64,000 nt of DNA from Candidatus Neomicrothrix sp. UBA2974. Lineage in GTDB: Bacteria > Actinomycetota > Acidimicrobiia > Acidimicrobiales > MedAcidi-G1. Location of the stretch: contig DEAU01000030.1 of the NCBI GenBank assembly GCA_002348705.1, positions 1 through 64,000 of the forward strand, in the 5' to 3' direction. Each line of letters begins with the position of its first letter. The first letter of the stretch is position 1. The position numbers and the translations under genes are program-made. Below, piece by piece: positions 1-7,196 of this stretch. The notes beneath the pieces are model-generated. The model had not been told where the DNA came from, ran no database searches, and worked only from the letters and a program-made list of their open reading frames with translations.

Positions 1-280
1 AGCGGCCGACTTGGCTGAAGCAGGTATCACCGAGGCACCGAAACTCTCGTCTCGAGACAAGTAGTCGATGGCGGCCTGTGGGCATGAATGCTGGCCGAGG
101 GATCTGAATCCGAGGTCCTTGTCTATGCCGACCAGCGGTCCCTTTCGCTTAGCCAACTCTTATGTTGCGATGACGCGGGCCAGAGACAACCTATTCATCC
201 TCTACGTAGATACCCCGTCGGAGTTTCTCGTTTCAGCACTCGACAGCTTTGAACTAGTTGAGTCCACGGACACCCCTTGA
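1..280 (+). pseudogene. C-terminal remnant of a UvrD/Rep-type helicase
   Basis: The reading frame ending at 280 carries YVAMTRARDNLFILY, which is motif VI of superfamily 1 UvrD/Rep helicases, followed by about 25 residues. That is how such proteins normally end. Upstream the frame is interrupted: frame 2 has a stop at 62-64, while helicase-like residues (SEVLVYAD) appear in frame 1 at about 109-135, so at least one frameshift lies between. The ATG at 68 is therefore unlikely to be a true start. The window edge cuts the 5' part, so total size is unknown. It sits beside a tRNA 3' end, a common place for degraded mobile DNA. I call it a decayed gene; a sequencing error is the alternative. Confidence 0.6.
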
Positions 281-313
281 AGGCATCTTGAAGAGCGAGT
301 CAGCTAGATGCCT
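281..313. terminator. Hairpin after helicase remnant
   Basis: AGGCATCT (281-288) and AGATGCCT (306-313) form a perfect 8-bp stem with a 17-nt loop directly after the helicase stop codon. There is no U-tract, so this is only a candidate terminator. Nothing else is recognisable up to the tRNA at 409. Confidence 0.35.
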
Positions 314-408
314 GACCAGCGCGAACTCATCGCTGAAGCTGTGATCGGGCCTCGGGGCATCGGTCACGAATGATCGCGCTGCGTTTCCAGCGTTCTTAAG
401 TGGAGTTC

Positions 409-483
409 TGGCGCCCCTGACAGGACTCGAACCTGTGCACACGGCTCCGGAGGCCGATGCTCTATCCGCTGAGCTACAGGGGC
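409..483 (-). tRNA. tRNA-Arg (anticodon CCG)
   Basis: Reading the minus strand from 483, the sequence folds as a full cloverleaf. The 7-bp acceptor stem is GCCCCTG/CAGGGGC, the D-arm is GCTC/GAGC, the anticodon loop is CTCCGGA (anticodon CCG), and the T-arm is ACAGG/CCTGT around TTCGAGT. CCA is encoded (411-409). The CCG anticodon reads the CGG arginine codon. The 3' end points toward the helicase remnant, the usual orientation when a tRNA 3' end serves as an integration site. Confidence 0.95.
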
Positions 484-496
484 TGGAAGGGGTCAG

Positions 497-533
497 GCTA
501 CCGGACCGTTCAATGGCCACATTGGCCGGTAGC
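497..533. terminator. Complex inverted repeat upstream of tRNA-Arg
   Basis: GCTACCGG (497-504) pairs with CCGGTAGC (526-533), and a second small stem CAATG/CATTG (511-515/520-524) is nested inside. It lies between the minus-strand Nudix gene and the tRNA, so it may separate the two transcripts. There is no U-tract. Confidence 0.35.
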
Positions 534-618
534 TGTTGGGTCCTGGTGGGATTAGGCCTGGTCAACCAAACGACTAGTCAGGCAGAGCTTTAGAGGGTGG
601 CGAACCAGTCATCGATCT

Positions 619-638
619 ACAGGGCTAGGGCGCCCTGT
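619..638 (-). terminator. Hairpin at the Nudix stop codon
   Basis: ACAGGGC (619-625) and GCCCTGT (632-638) form a perfect 7-bp stem with loop TAGGGC, touching the Nudix stop codon (638-640 on the minus strand). The position fits a terminator for that gene, but no U-run follows. Confidence 0.45.
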
Positions 639-1369
639 CAGTTGGAGTCTGGTCGGGGGAGGGGAGGGCTGAGTTTCTCAGCGGGCCCACTGACCCAGAG
701 GGCGGCAGGGCGGCCGCCCTTGTCGCCTGATCTGGTGGTCTGATTGAGGGGTTTGAGGAAGTCGTTGGTCTGTTTGACCTTTCGCTGGAAGTTGCCGGGA
801 TCGAGTTTGGAATCCCAGACAGCCTCATAGACCCGCCGGAGGTCGCTGATGGTGAACTCCGGCGGGCAGAAGCGAGTTGCGATCGTGGTGCTCTCAAGAC
901 TGAATCGGGCCCGAGCTATTGCGTCAGCGACGATCCGGTCGTGGTCGAACGCGAGGCGTATCCGACCACTTTCCACTTCGGCGACAGGAACGAGTTCTGC
1001 ATAGGCGGCGTCGCTCCCACCCTTAGGGGCGGGTAGGTCAGGGACAATTGCCCAGTAGCCGACTGACACAACCCTCATCCTGGGATCGCGGTCAGGGTGG
1101 CCGTAGGTGCCGAACTGTTCAAGCTGGTCCGGTTCCTGGTTGATGGAGGTTTCTTCAGCCAGTTCTCGTACTGCTGCGGCACTGAGGTCTTCGTCGGGGA
1201 GGACGAAGCCGCCGGGAAGGGCCCAGAAGTCCAGGAATGGCGGCACGGCACGTCTTACGAGGAGAACGCGTAACTCGTCCTCGATGATCGTCATTACGAC
1301 GATGTCGACGGTTACGGCGAACGGGTGAAAGGCGTTTGGGTCGTAGTCGGGTGTCGTTTCGGGGTCCAC
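638..1369 (-). CDS. Nudix protein with NrtR-like C-terminal winged helix
   Basis: About 243 aa. The N-terminal half is a Nudix domain whose box is complete: G-x5-E in GGFVLPDE, then REL-x-EE in VRELAEETSI, with Thr where Gly is usual. This suggests catalysis on a nucleoside diphosphate such as ADP-ribose is still possible. The C-terminal part (FTISDLRRVYEAVW, then KLDPGNFQRKV) matches the winged helix of NrtR-family regulators, known as repressors that sense ADP-ribose. I chose the GTG at 1369 because AAGG lies about 9 nt upstream; GTG 1375 is an alternative. The open frame extends upstream to 1540, but that part crosses the promoter region. It is transcribed divergently from an ADP-ribosylglycohydrolase, which fits a role in NAD/ADP-ribose metabolism. 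Whether it is enzyme, regulator or both is not decided by sequence. Confidence 0.85.
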   Translation of the reverse strand: MDPETTPDYDPNAFHPFAVTVDIVVMTIIEDELRVLLVRRAVPPFLDFWALPGGFVLPDEDLSAAAVRELAEETSINQEPDQLEQFGTYGHPDRDPRMRVVSVGYWAIVPDLPAPKGGSDAAYAELVPVAEVESGRIRLAFDHDRIVADAIARARFSLESTTIATRFCPPEFTISDLRRVYEAVWDSKLDPGNFQRKVKQTNDFLKPLNQTTRSGDKGGRPAALWVSGPAEKLSPPLPRPDSN

Positions 1370-1431
1370 TGTCACGTCCCTTCGCCATGCTTTGAGGTGG
1401 AGGGTGATTTGCGACCGTTTGGCATGCCACC

Positions 1432-1460
1432 AATCTAGAACATTAATTACTACTTGACAA
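1432..1460 (-). promoter_or_regulatory. Sigma-70-type promoter of the Nudix gene
   Basis: On the minus strand TTGTCA (1460-1455) and TAGATT (1437-1432) are spaced by exactly 17 bp, giving a start near 1425 and a leader of about 55 nt. Its -35 overlaps the -35 of the divergent plus-strand promoter. Confidence 0.6.
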
Positions 1461-1486
1461 GAACCCTTCCTAGATGATATTGTCAT
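1453..1486 (+). promoter_or_regulatory. Divergent promoter with two palindromes
   Basis: Plus-strand TTGACA (1454-1459) is followed after 16 bp by GATATT (1476-1481). CTTGACAAG (1453-1461) is a perfect palindrome covering both divergent -35 boxes. ATGATATTGTCAT (1474-1486) is a near-perfect palindrome over the -10. Either could be the operator of the adjacent Nudix/NrtR-like protein; this is inference. Confidence 0.55.
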
Positions 1487-1514
1487 TACGACTAAAATAG
1501 AAGGAGCTACCTGT

Positions 1515-1625
1515 ATGGAATCCATAGAGAATGAATCCACAGGAAATATCGGGACCCGATTTCTAACACCTTCGCGCAGGCCGAGTTCATCGTTTCTTGG
1601 GGTGAGGGCGAATGACCGGCGTTGA
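1515..1625 (+). CDS. Possible 36-aa upstream ORF before the glycohydrolase
   Basis: An ATG at 1515 has a strong ribosome site (AAGGAG, 1501-1506, spacing 8) and opens a 36-codon frame beginning MESIENESTGN. It ends at 1625, 14 nt inside the glycohydrolase gene in another frame. It is the first start codon after the plus-strand promoter and could couple translation to the next gene. No homology is recognised, and it may be fortuitous. Confidence 0.25.
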   Translation: MESIENESTGNIGTRFLTPSRRPSSSFLGVRANDRR

Positions 1626-2584
1626 CGAAGCGAAGCTCGATCGGATCGTAGGGGCTGTTCTGGGCTCGGCGGCTGGTGACGCCCTCGGAGCCGGCTACGA
1701 GTTCACCAACCCGGCACCTGATCGGAAGATCGCCATGGTCGGCGGAGGAGGATTCGACTGGGCACCCGGGGAGTGGACTGACGACACGCAGATGGCCCTC
1801 GGCATACTCGACGTGATCGCAACCGGCAGCAGCGACCTGGATGCGGTCGCCTCGAACTTCCTTGCCTGGTATGCGGCCGGACCAGCCGATGTGGGAAATC
1901 AGACGAGATCGGTGCTCGGTAGCGCCGTTATCCCTGAAGATCTGGCCGTTGTGGCCGTCGCGTTCATGGATGCGAATCCCGAGGCGGCGGGAAATGGCGC
2001 CCTGATGCGGACTGCCCCCGTTGCTCTCGCCGCGCTCGATGACCGGACTGAGATCGCCCGTCTGGCCGGATCGATCGCATCGCTCACCCACGCCCACTCC
2101 GACTCCGTCGCCGCCTTTGTCCTCTGGTCGTTGGCGATCCAACAGGCCATTACCACTGTCGAACCCGACCGGGTATTTGACTGGGAGACCGCCGTGCGCA
2201 ATGGCCTTGAGCACGTTGCCGAAGACAGAAGGCAGAGATGGGACGAAATCATTACTGAGGCTGTTGCCGGCCCCCGGCGTGTTCAACCCCAATGGCTGGG
2301 TGGTCACCGCATTCCAGGCCGCCCTTTCAGCGATCATCAACACGCCGGTATCCGAGGAACAGCCATCCGATCATCTCCATGACGCCCTAGTGGCTGCCGT
2401 TCGGATCGGAAACGACACCGACACCGTCGCCGCTATCGCTGGAGCCCTGCTAGGAGCACGATGGGGAGCAGGCGCAATACCTGAAGAATGGAACGCCCTC
2501 ATCCACGGTGATCGGCGACGTGACTCCGAACCGGTCACCGGGACTGAACTAGAACAACTTGCCAGGAAGACAGTCAGTGCCTGA
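1612..2584 (+). pseudogene. ADP-ribosylglycohydrolase (DraG family), frameshifted
   Basis: The first frame (ATG 1612) gives the family start GAVLGSAAGDALGAGYEF, the metal-binding GEWTDDTQMALGILD and SLTHAHSDS. It loses homology near 2270 and stops at 2382. The rest continues one frame over: NGWVVTAFQAALSAI and the second metal loop GNDTDTVAAIAGALLG, ending at 2584. The break lies at or near the GC run around 2266-2278 (ggcccccgg). Joined, it would be about 324 aa, normal for enzymes that remove ADP-ribose from proteins or small molecules. Without the second part the dinuclear metal site is incomplete. It is a real frameshift, a sequencing error, or less likely slippage. The divergent Nudix neighbour suggests both genes handle ADP-ribose. 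Confidence 0.8.
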
Positions 2585-2595
2585 ACCGGTTCGAC

Positions 2596-2628
2596 CGCTT
2601 CTGTTCAAGCCATCATGAACCGGAAGCG
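2596..2628. terminator. Hairpin after the glycohydrolase
   Basis: CGCTTC (2596-2601) with GTTC (2603-2606) pairs with GAAC (2617-2620) and GAAGCG (2623-2628), giving a two-part stem 12 nt after the stop. A perfect palindrome GAACCGGTTC (2583-2592) overlaps the stop codon. No U-tract. Confidence 0.35.
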
Positions 2629-2675
2629 ATAGTCACATCCGGCGACGAGCAGCCGGACGAAAAGGAGTATGACCG

Positions 2676-3401
2676 ATGAACGATGCGCAGAGTGGCCGTG
2701 ACCCAGAGCGTGCCGGGGAACCGGTGGAGTTCGCAGCGAACGGATCGACGGCTAGGGGATACTTGGCCGTCCCCGAATCAGGGAGCGGGCCAGGTGTCCT
2801 AGTCCTTCAGGAGTGGTGGGGCCTGGTTCCCCAGATCATGGGGGTCTGCGATCGCCTGGCCGGTGAGGGCTACGTGGCGCTTGCCCCGGACCTGTACCAC
2901 GGCGAGATGGCCACCCATACCGAGATGGACAAGGCCGGCGAGCTCATGTCGTCCTTACCTCCGGATCGGGCAGCGCGCGACATGTCGGCGGCCATCGACT
3001 ACCTGTTGGCCCACGACTCCACGGTGGGCAACGCTGTCGGCGTGGTGGGCTTCTGCATGGGCGGGATGCTGACCCTGATGATTGCAGCCATCGAGGGTGA
3101 TCGTGTGGCCGCCGCGGCCCCCTTCTACGGAGCGCCCCTTGGCGACGGAGCTCCCGAATGGTCGGGTCTCACAGCTGTAGTCGAAGGCCACATGGCTTCC
3201 GATGACGACTTCTTCCCGGCTGAAGCAGTGACCGCCCTGGGAGATGACCTCCGAGGCATGGGCAAGGACGTCACATTCCACGTCTACCCGGACACCGGCC
3301 ACCCGTTCGCCAATGAAGAGGATCCCTTCGGCACCTATGACGAGGTCGCTGCCGCAACAGCCTGGTCGCGGACCCTCACGCTCTTCGGAGCCCACCTATA
3401 G
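2676..3401 (+). CDS. Dienelactone hydrolase family protein
   Basis: 241 aa alpha/beta hydrolase, presumably cytoplasmic. The cysteine nucleophile is in GFCMGGM (about residue 127), with an acid in HMASDDDFF and a histidine in GHPFAN, the order of the Cys-Asp-His triad of dienelactone hydrolases. EWWGLVPQI near residue 50 is also typical. These enzymes open lactone rings in chloroaromatic degradation, but most genomic members have unknown substrates and no aromatic pathway genes are adjacent. A ribosome site AAAAGGAG precedes the ATG at 2676. The gene stands alone between the glycohydrolase and the convergent transporter. Confidence 0.9.
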   Translation: MNDAQSGRDPERAGEPVEFAANGSTARGYLAVPESGSGPGVLVLQEWWGLVPQIMGVCDRLAGEGYVALAPDLYHGEMATHTEMDKAGELMSSLPPDRAARDMSAAIDYLLAHDSTVGNAVGVVGFCMGGMLTLMIAAIEGDRVAAAAPFYGAPLGDGAPEWSGLTAVVEGHMASDDDFFPAEAVTALGDDLRGMGKDVTFHVYPDTGHPFANEEDPFGTYDEVAAATAWSRTLTLFGAHL

Positions 3402-3413
3402 GACCGGCTGCGT

Positions 3414-3430
3414 TCCGGCACGAAGCCGGA
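3414..3430. terminator. Hairpin between convergent genes
   Basis: TCCGGC/GCCGGA form a 6-bp stem with loop ACGAA in the 40-bp gap between the hydrolase and the phnE-like gene, which converge here. Confidence 0.4.
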
Positions 3431-3441
3431 GGCCGACACCG

Positions 3442-4386
3442 TCAGCCCAACGGAGGACGACCGAGACCGGTCAGGTCGGCCAAGGCCGCCGCATTTCGGT
3501 CATCAGAGTCGTCGCCGACGGTGACAGCCGCGCCCCGGATGATCCGCCGGCGCACCGCCGCCGACGCAGTGTCGATGGCGAGCACCACCACGATGGTCAT
3601 CAGAAGAACCGCCCCTGCGGCGGCAAAGTTGCGAAACACCAACTGTGAGACCAGTTCCGCACCCACCCCGCCTGCACCGATCATTCCCAGGACAGCTGAC
3701 GCCCGGACGTTGATCTCGAACCGAAACAGCCAGTGAGAGGTCACCACCGGAAGCACCTGGGGTAGGACACCCCACCGCATCCCGGAGACCCAGCGGCCGC
3801 CAGTGGCAGACACAGCTTCCAAAGGGCCGCCGTCGACGCCCTCGATCGCTTCGGTGGCCCACTTCCCCAGAGTCCCGACGGAATGGATGCCGATGGCCAA
3901 CGCGCCGGCCCACGGACCCAGCCCGGTGACCGGGATGAGGATCACGGCCAGGATCAGTTCGGGCACCGCTCGGATGACGTTGAACAACTGGCGGATAGGA
4001 GCTCGCACTGCTGCCGGGGCCACGTTGCCGGCGGCCAGGAAGGCCAGGGGGAACGACAGGACGGCGCCGATCATGGTGCCGATCCAGGCGATATGGACCG
4101 ATTCGAGAACCTTGGAAGGCACGTTGCGGTCTATGGCCTGGCCAAACGCTGGTGGGACCATCTGCCGGAACACGGCCCACGCGTCGCCGGGGGCGCGAAC
4201 CAGCCGGTCGATCCCCACCTCGAGGCCGGATGCCGACCACGCCACGGCGACGACCACCGCAGTCAGGGCGAGCGACCGTCGCAGCATTCGGCGCGTTCGC
4301 AGCGGGCGCCCTTCCGTTTGGCCGCCCGTTGCCCTGGCATCCGACGTGGAAGTCGTGCCCGGAGGGGTGGAAGGGGCCGTGGTCAT
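3442..4386 (-). CDS. phnE: Phosphonate-type ABC transporter permease (second PhnE)
   Basis: 314 aa inner-membrane permease. A hydrophilic N-terminal tail of about 35 residues is followed by several membrane segments. The permease coupling loop is present in EAIEGVDGGPLEAVSATGG, typical of the PhnE family. It is the last gene of a minus-strand operon phnD-phnC-phnE-phnE and starts one base after the previous stop. Two different PhnE subunits per operon (phnCDEE) are known in several marine bacteria and suggest a heterodimeric channel. No C-P lyase genes are in the window, so the substrate could be a phosphonate, phosphite or a phosphate ester. Confidence 0.88.
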   Translation of the reverse strand: MTTAPSTPPGTTSTSDARATGGQTEGRPLRTRRMLRRSLALTAVVVAVAWSASGLEVGIDRLVRAPGDAWAVFRQMVPPAFGQAIDRNVPSKVLESVHIAWIGTMIGAVLSFPLAFLAAGNVAPAAVRAPIRQLFNVIRAVPELILAVILIPVTGLGPWAGALAIGIHSVGTLGKWATEAIEGVDGGPLEAVSATGGRWVSGMRWGVLPQVLPVVTSHWLFRFEINVRASAVLGMIGAGGVGAELVSQLVFRNFAAAGAVLLMTIVVVLAIDTASAAVRRRIIRGAAVTVGDDSDDRNAAALADLTGLGRPPLG

Positions 4387-4387
4387 G

Positions 4388-5176
4388 TCAGATCAGCCGT
4401 TTCCGGATGGCCACACTGACCTGCTCGATCACGAATACGACCACGAAAACGATGACGAGGACGCCCAGCACCCGATCGAAGCGGAAGTACTGGCGCTGGG
4501 CCTCCACCACTCGTCCTATGCCCCCTGCTCCCACAAGGCCCAGGACCACCGAAGCACGGATGTTCAACTCGAACACGTACAGGGCGTAGGCCACGTACTC
4601 CGGTAGAACCGTGGGGAGTACACCGGCACGAACCACCGGTAGATGCCGACCACCGCTGGCTCTGGCCGCCTCCAGTGGCCGGGGATCGGCGCCGTCCACC
4701 GTCTCGCTGAACAACTTGACCATCACGCCCAGCGAGAACACCGACAGCGCCCACGATCCGGCGAAGGCCCCGATACCCACCGCAGTGACCAGCAACTTGG
4801 CCCAGAACAGGTCGGGAACGGCACGAACCACACCCATCATCGACCGGCTGACCACCAGCGTCACGCGGTTCGGAGAGGTCAGGGGTGACATGGCGAAGGC
4901 GACCGGCAGGGCCACTGCACAGCCCACCAGCGTGGACACGATGGCAATCTGGAAGGTCTCGACCAGAGGGTCGATCACGTTGTGACGATCCAGCACCCAG
5001 TCCCAGGGGATTGGCCAGAATTTCTCCCAGAGTGGATTGGACCAAACCGTCCAGAAGGTGCCCAGATCGAAGCCGACCGTTTGGCCGGCCAGCACCGTGT
5101 AGGTAGCGAGAGCTGCAACGATCAACCACGTTCGGGCTCGGAGCCTCGGTCGGGACGGCCGACCGCTCTCCGTCAT
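4388..5176 (-). CDS. phnE: Phosphonate-type ABC transporter permease (first PhnE)
   Basis: 262 aa polytopic permease with the PhnE coupling motif in ETVDGADPRPLEAARASGG and C-terminal GLVGAGGIGRVVE, mirrored in the neighbouring copy as GMIGAGGVGAELV. The ATG at 5176 lies 13 bp after the phnC stop, so co-translation is likely. The two permeases have diverged clearly, suggesting distinct halves of the channel and not a recent duplication. Confidence 0.88.
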   Translation of the reverse strand: MTESGRPSRPRLRARTWLIVAALATYTVLAGQTVGFDLGTFWTVWSNPLWEKFWPIPWDWVLDRHNVIDPLVETFQIAIVSTLVGCAVALPVAFAMSPLTSPNRVTLVVSRSMMGVVRAVPDLFWAKLLVTAVGIGAFAGSWALSVFSLGVMVKLFSETVDGADPRPLEAARASGGRHLPVVRAGVLPTVLPEYVAYALYVFELNIRASVVLGLVGAGGIGRVVEAQRQYFRFDRVLGVLVIVFVVVFVIEQVSVAIRKRLI

Positions 5177-5189
5177 CGGACGAAACCTG

Positions 5190-5960
5190 TCATCCGTCGG
5201 TAGCCAAAAGGTCTTCTTCGGTGATGGCCCGCCCGTAGATCTCGCGGAAGGTGTCTTCCGTTACGTCACCGATGTCGCCGTCGAAGACCACCTCTCCCTC
5301 GCGCAGGCCGACGAGTCGTCTGCCGAACTCGCGGGCCAGATCCAGGAAATGCAGGTTTACCAGAGTGGTGATACCCAGGTCCTGGTTGATGCGTTGGAGA
5401 TCGCCCATGACCTGCCGGCTGGTCACAGGGTCCAGGGCCGCCACCGGTTCGTCGGCGAGGACCAGTGAAGGTTCCTGGGCCAGTGCCCGGGCGATACCCA
5501 CTCGCTGTTGCTGGCCACCCGATAGGTCGGCGGCCCGAACGTAGGCCTTCTCTGCGATTCCCACCCGCTCCAGAGCGACCATGGCCGCCTCCCGGTCGGT
5601 CGCCGGCCACAACCCCAGTGTCGATCTCCATGCCGGAACCCTCGCTAGGCGGCCCATCAGCACGTTGTTCACCACCGAGGTGCGGTGCACGAGGTTGAAC
5701 GTCTGGAAGATCATCCCGATTCGGGATCGGATGGCCCTCAGGTCGGACGGCGTGGCGCCGACCACCTCGGTGCCGTCCACAGTGATGGAACCCGAGGTGG
5801 CCGGAACCAGGCCGTTTAGAGCCCGCAGGAGGGTGCTCTTCCCTGCTCCGGACAGGCCGACAACCACGACGAACTCGCCGTCATCCACGGCGAGGTCGAC
5901 GTGGCGCAGCGCTTGGACCCCACCTCGGTAGGTCACCGAGACGTCCCGGAACTCGATCAT
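5190..5960 (-). CDS. phnC: Phosphonate-type ABC transporter ATPase
   Basis: 256 aa ATP-binding subunit. Walker A is GLSGAGKSTLLRAL (about residue 35), the Q-loop is IFQTFNLVHRTSV, the signature is LSGGQQQRVGIARAL and Walker B is LVLADEPVAALDP. RTSVVNNVLMGRL after the Q-loop is typical of PhnC. It powers the two adjacent permeases. It lies 52 bp downstream of the binding-protein gene in the same operon. Confidence 0.92.
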   Translation of the reverse strand: MIEFRDVSVTYRGGVQALRHVDLAVDDGEFVVVVGLSGAGKSTLLRALNGLVPATSGSITVDGTEVVGATPSDLRAIRSRIGMIFQTFNLVHRTSVVNNVLMGRLARVPAWRSTLGLWPATDREAAMVALERVGIAEKAYVRAADLSGGQQQRVGIARALAQEPSLVLADEPVAALDPVTSRQVMGDLQRINQDLGITTLVNLHFLDLAREFGRRLVGLREGEVVFDGDIGDVTEDTFREIYGRAITEEDLLATDG

Positions 5961-6012
5961 CGGGTTGGGTCCGTTCGCGCTGCGTTAGTCGTGGTCGTTA
6001 GGCCTCCGACGG

Positions 6013-7080
6013 TCAGCCTGGTGGCTCGGTGATTCCGAGCTCTGCGGCGGCGTTGCGCACCACGTCAAAGTCGGAATCGACGGCCCTGCGGATCGAGGTC
6101 CACCCGTACATCTCGTCGAACACAGCCTCGCCCTCCTCGGTCTCGAGGTAGGCATGGATGGCGTTGTAGATCGCCGTCTGCAAGGAGTCAGGAAGCAGTG
6201 CACTCGCTGCTACGACGTCATTGGGAACCTCGTCGGTGATGTTGAACACGATCACCTTGTCGCCTACGTCGACCTTCTCCTTGCGCAGGGTGCGTCGAGC
6301 GTCGTCGTAGGAAACTCCGACGTCGGCGTCGCCGTTGTAGACGGCCACCACGGCGCCGTCGTGGCCGCCGGTGAAGATCGGATTTATATCTCTCTCCGGG
6401 TTGATTCCCGCCTCAATGAGTTGCAGGGCGGGGAACAGGTAGCCGGAAGTCGAGGACTCCGAGGTGAACGCCACGGTCTTGCCCTTCACCTTGGACAGGT
6501 CGGCGATGCACGACGTTCCGGGCGAGACGTCGCCAGCATCAACCGATTCGCCAAGGGACTTGCCGGAGTCGCCGAAGTACACGCCGACCTGCAGAGCGAC
6601 AGCGTCTAGTGCTCCCACCTGGGTCACGCCATCTGCGGTGTTCTCGAGTGCCGTGGCTGATTCTGTTGCCGTGTCGCACATCGAAGGATCGTTGGTCATC
6701 CACTGGCCGTGGTAAGTCGGCGAGCCGTAGCGGATTGCCTGGATCAACACCTCCATGTTCCCGAACTGCTGCTGGGCGAGGACGTAGCCGAATGGTCCGA
6801 AGGCGCCGAGGTCTGCCTTACCGGTTCCCATTGCTGTCACCAGGCCCGTGTAGTCGGTGGTCACGACACCTACGACCTCAATGCCAAGGGCATTCGACAG
6901 AACGTCCATGAACGGCTGGATGTCGTCTAGGAGTTGTTCTTGTTCGGTGCTGGGCACAAAGCCAAAGGTGATCTTGTCGGGCCACGTGCCATCGCCTGCG
7001 GCCGTTCCCTCGTCGTCAGAGCAGGCCGAGGCGACGAGCACCAGGGCTAGCAGTGCGGCGAGCAGTGAGCGAATTCTCAT
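6013..7080 (-). CDS. phnD: PhnD-type substrate-binding lipoprotein
   Basis: 355 aa. The start at 7080 follows a strong ribosome site (GGGAGGAA) and gives a lipoprotein signal MRIRSLLAALLALVLVASAC, with the lipidated Cys at residue 20. The mature part starts with ITFGFVPSTEQEQLLDDIQP, the usual opening of the PhnD family. It continues with DYTGLVTAMGTGKADLGAFG and the second-lobe segment FTSESSTSGYLFPALQL. The protein would catch substrate outside the membrane and deliver it to the two permeases. The open frame continues upstream of 7080, but that part is low-quality Arg-rich translation. First gene of the operon; the promoter should lie in 7081-7190. Confidence 0.9.
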   Translation of the reverse strand: MRIRSLLAALLALVLVASACSDDEGTAAGDGTWPDKITFGFVPSTEQEQLLDDIQPFMDVLSNALGIEVVGVVTTDYTGLVTAMGTGKADLGAFGPFGYVLAQQQFGNMEVLIQAIRYGSPTYHGQWMTNDPSMCDTATESATALENTADGVTQVGALDAVALQVGVYFGDSGKSLGESVDAGDVSPGTSCIADLSKVKGKTVAFTSESSTSGYLFPALQLIEAGINPERDINPIFTGGHDGAVVAVYNGDADVGVSYDDARRTLRKEKVDVGDKVIVFNITDEVPNDVVAASALLPDSLQTAIYNAIHAYLETEEGEAVFDEMYGWTSIRRAVDSDFDVVRNAAAELGITEPPG

Positions 7081-7187
7081 GGGTTCCTCCCGTTGTAGGT
7101 GGTCCGTTCGGCCCACCACGACGCGACCGTAGCGAACGCGGAGGATCGGGGCAGCTTTAAGGGGGGTCGGAGCCGAGGGTCGACGCC

Positions 7188-7193
7188 TAGGGT
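7188..7193 (+). promoter_or_regulatory. -10 box TAGGGT, probable leaderless start
   Basis: TAGGGT ends 6 nt before the ATG at 7200 (3 nt before GTG 7197). This is one of a recurrent set of TANNNT boxes at this spacing in the window, and it favours ATG 7200 as the true start. Confidence 0.5.
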
Positions 7194-7196
7194 GCT

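Noticed and set aside
1507..2343. 278-codon minus-strand frame opposite the glycohydrolase
   Set aside because: Shadow of the DraG-family gene; no family features, and the opposite strand has clear conserved motifs.
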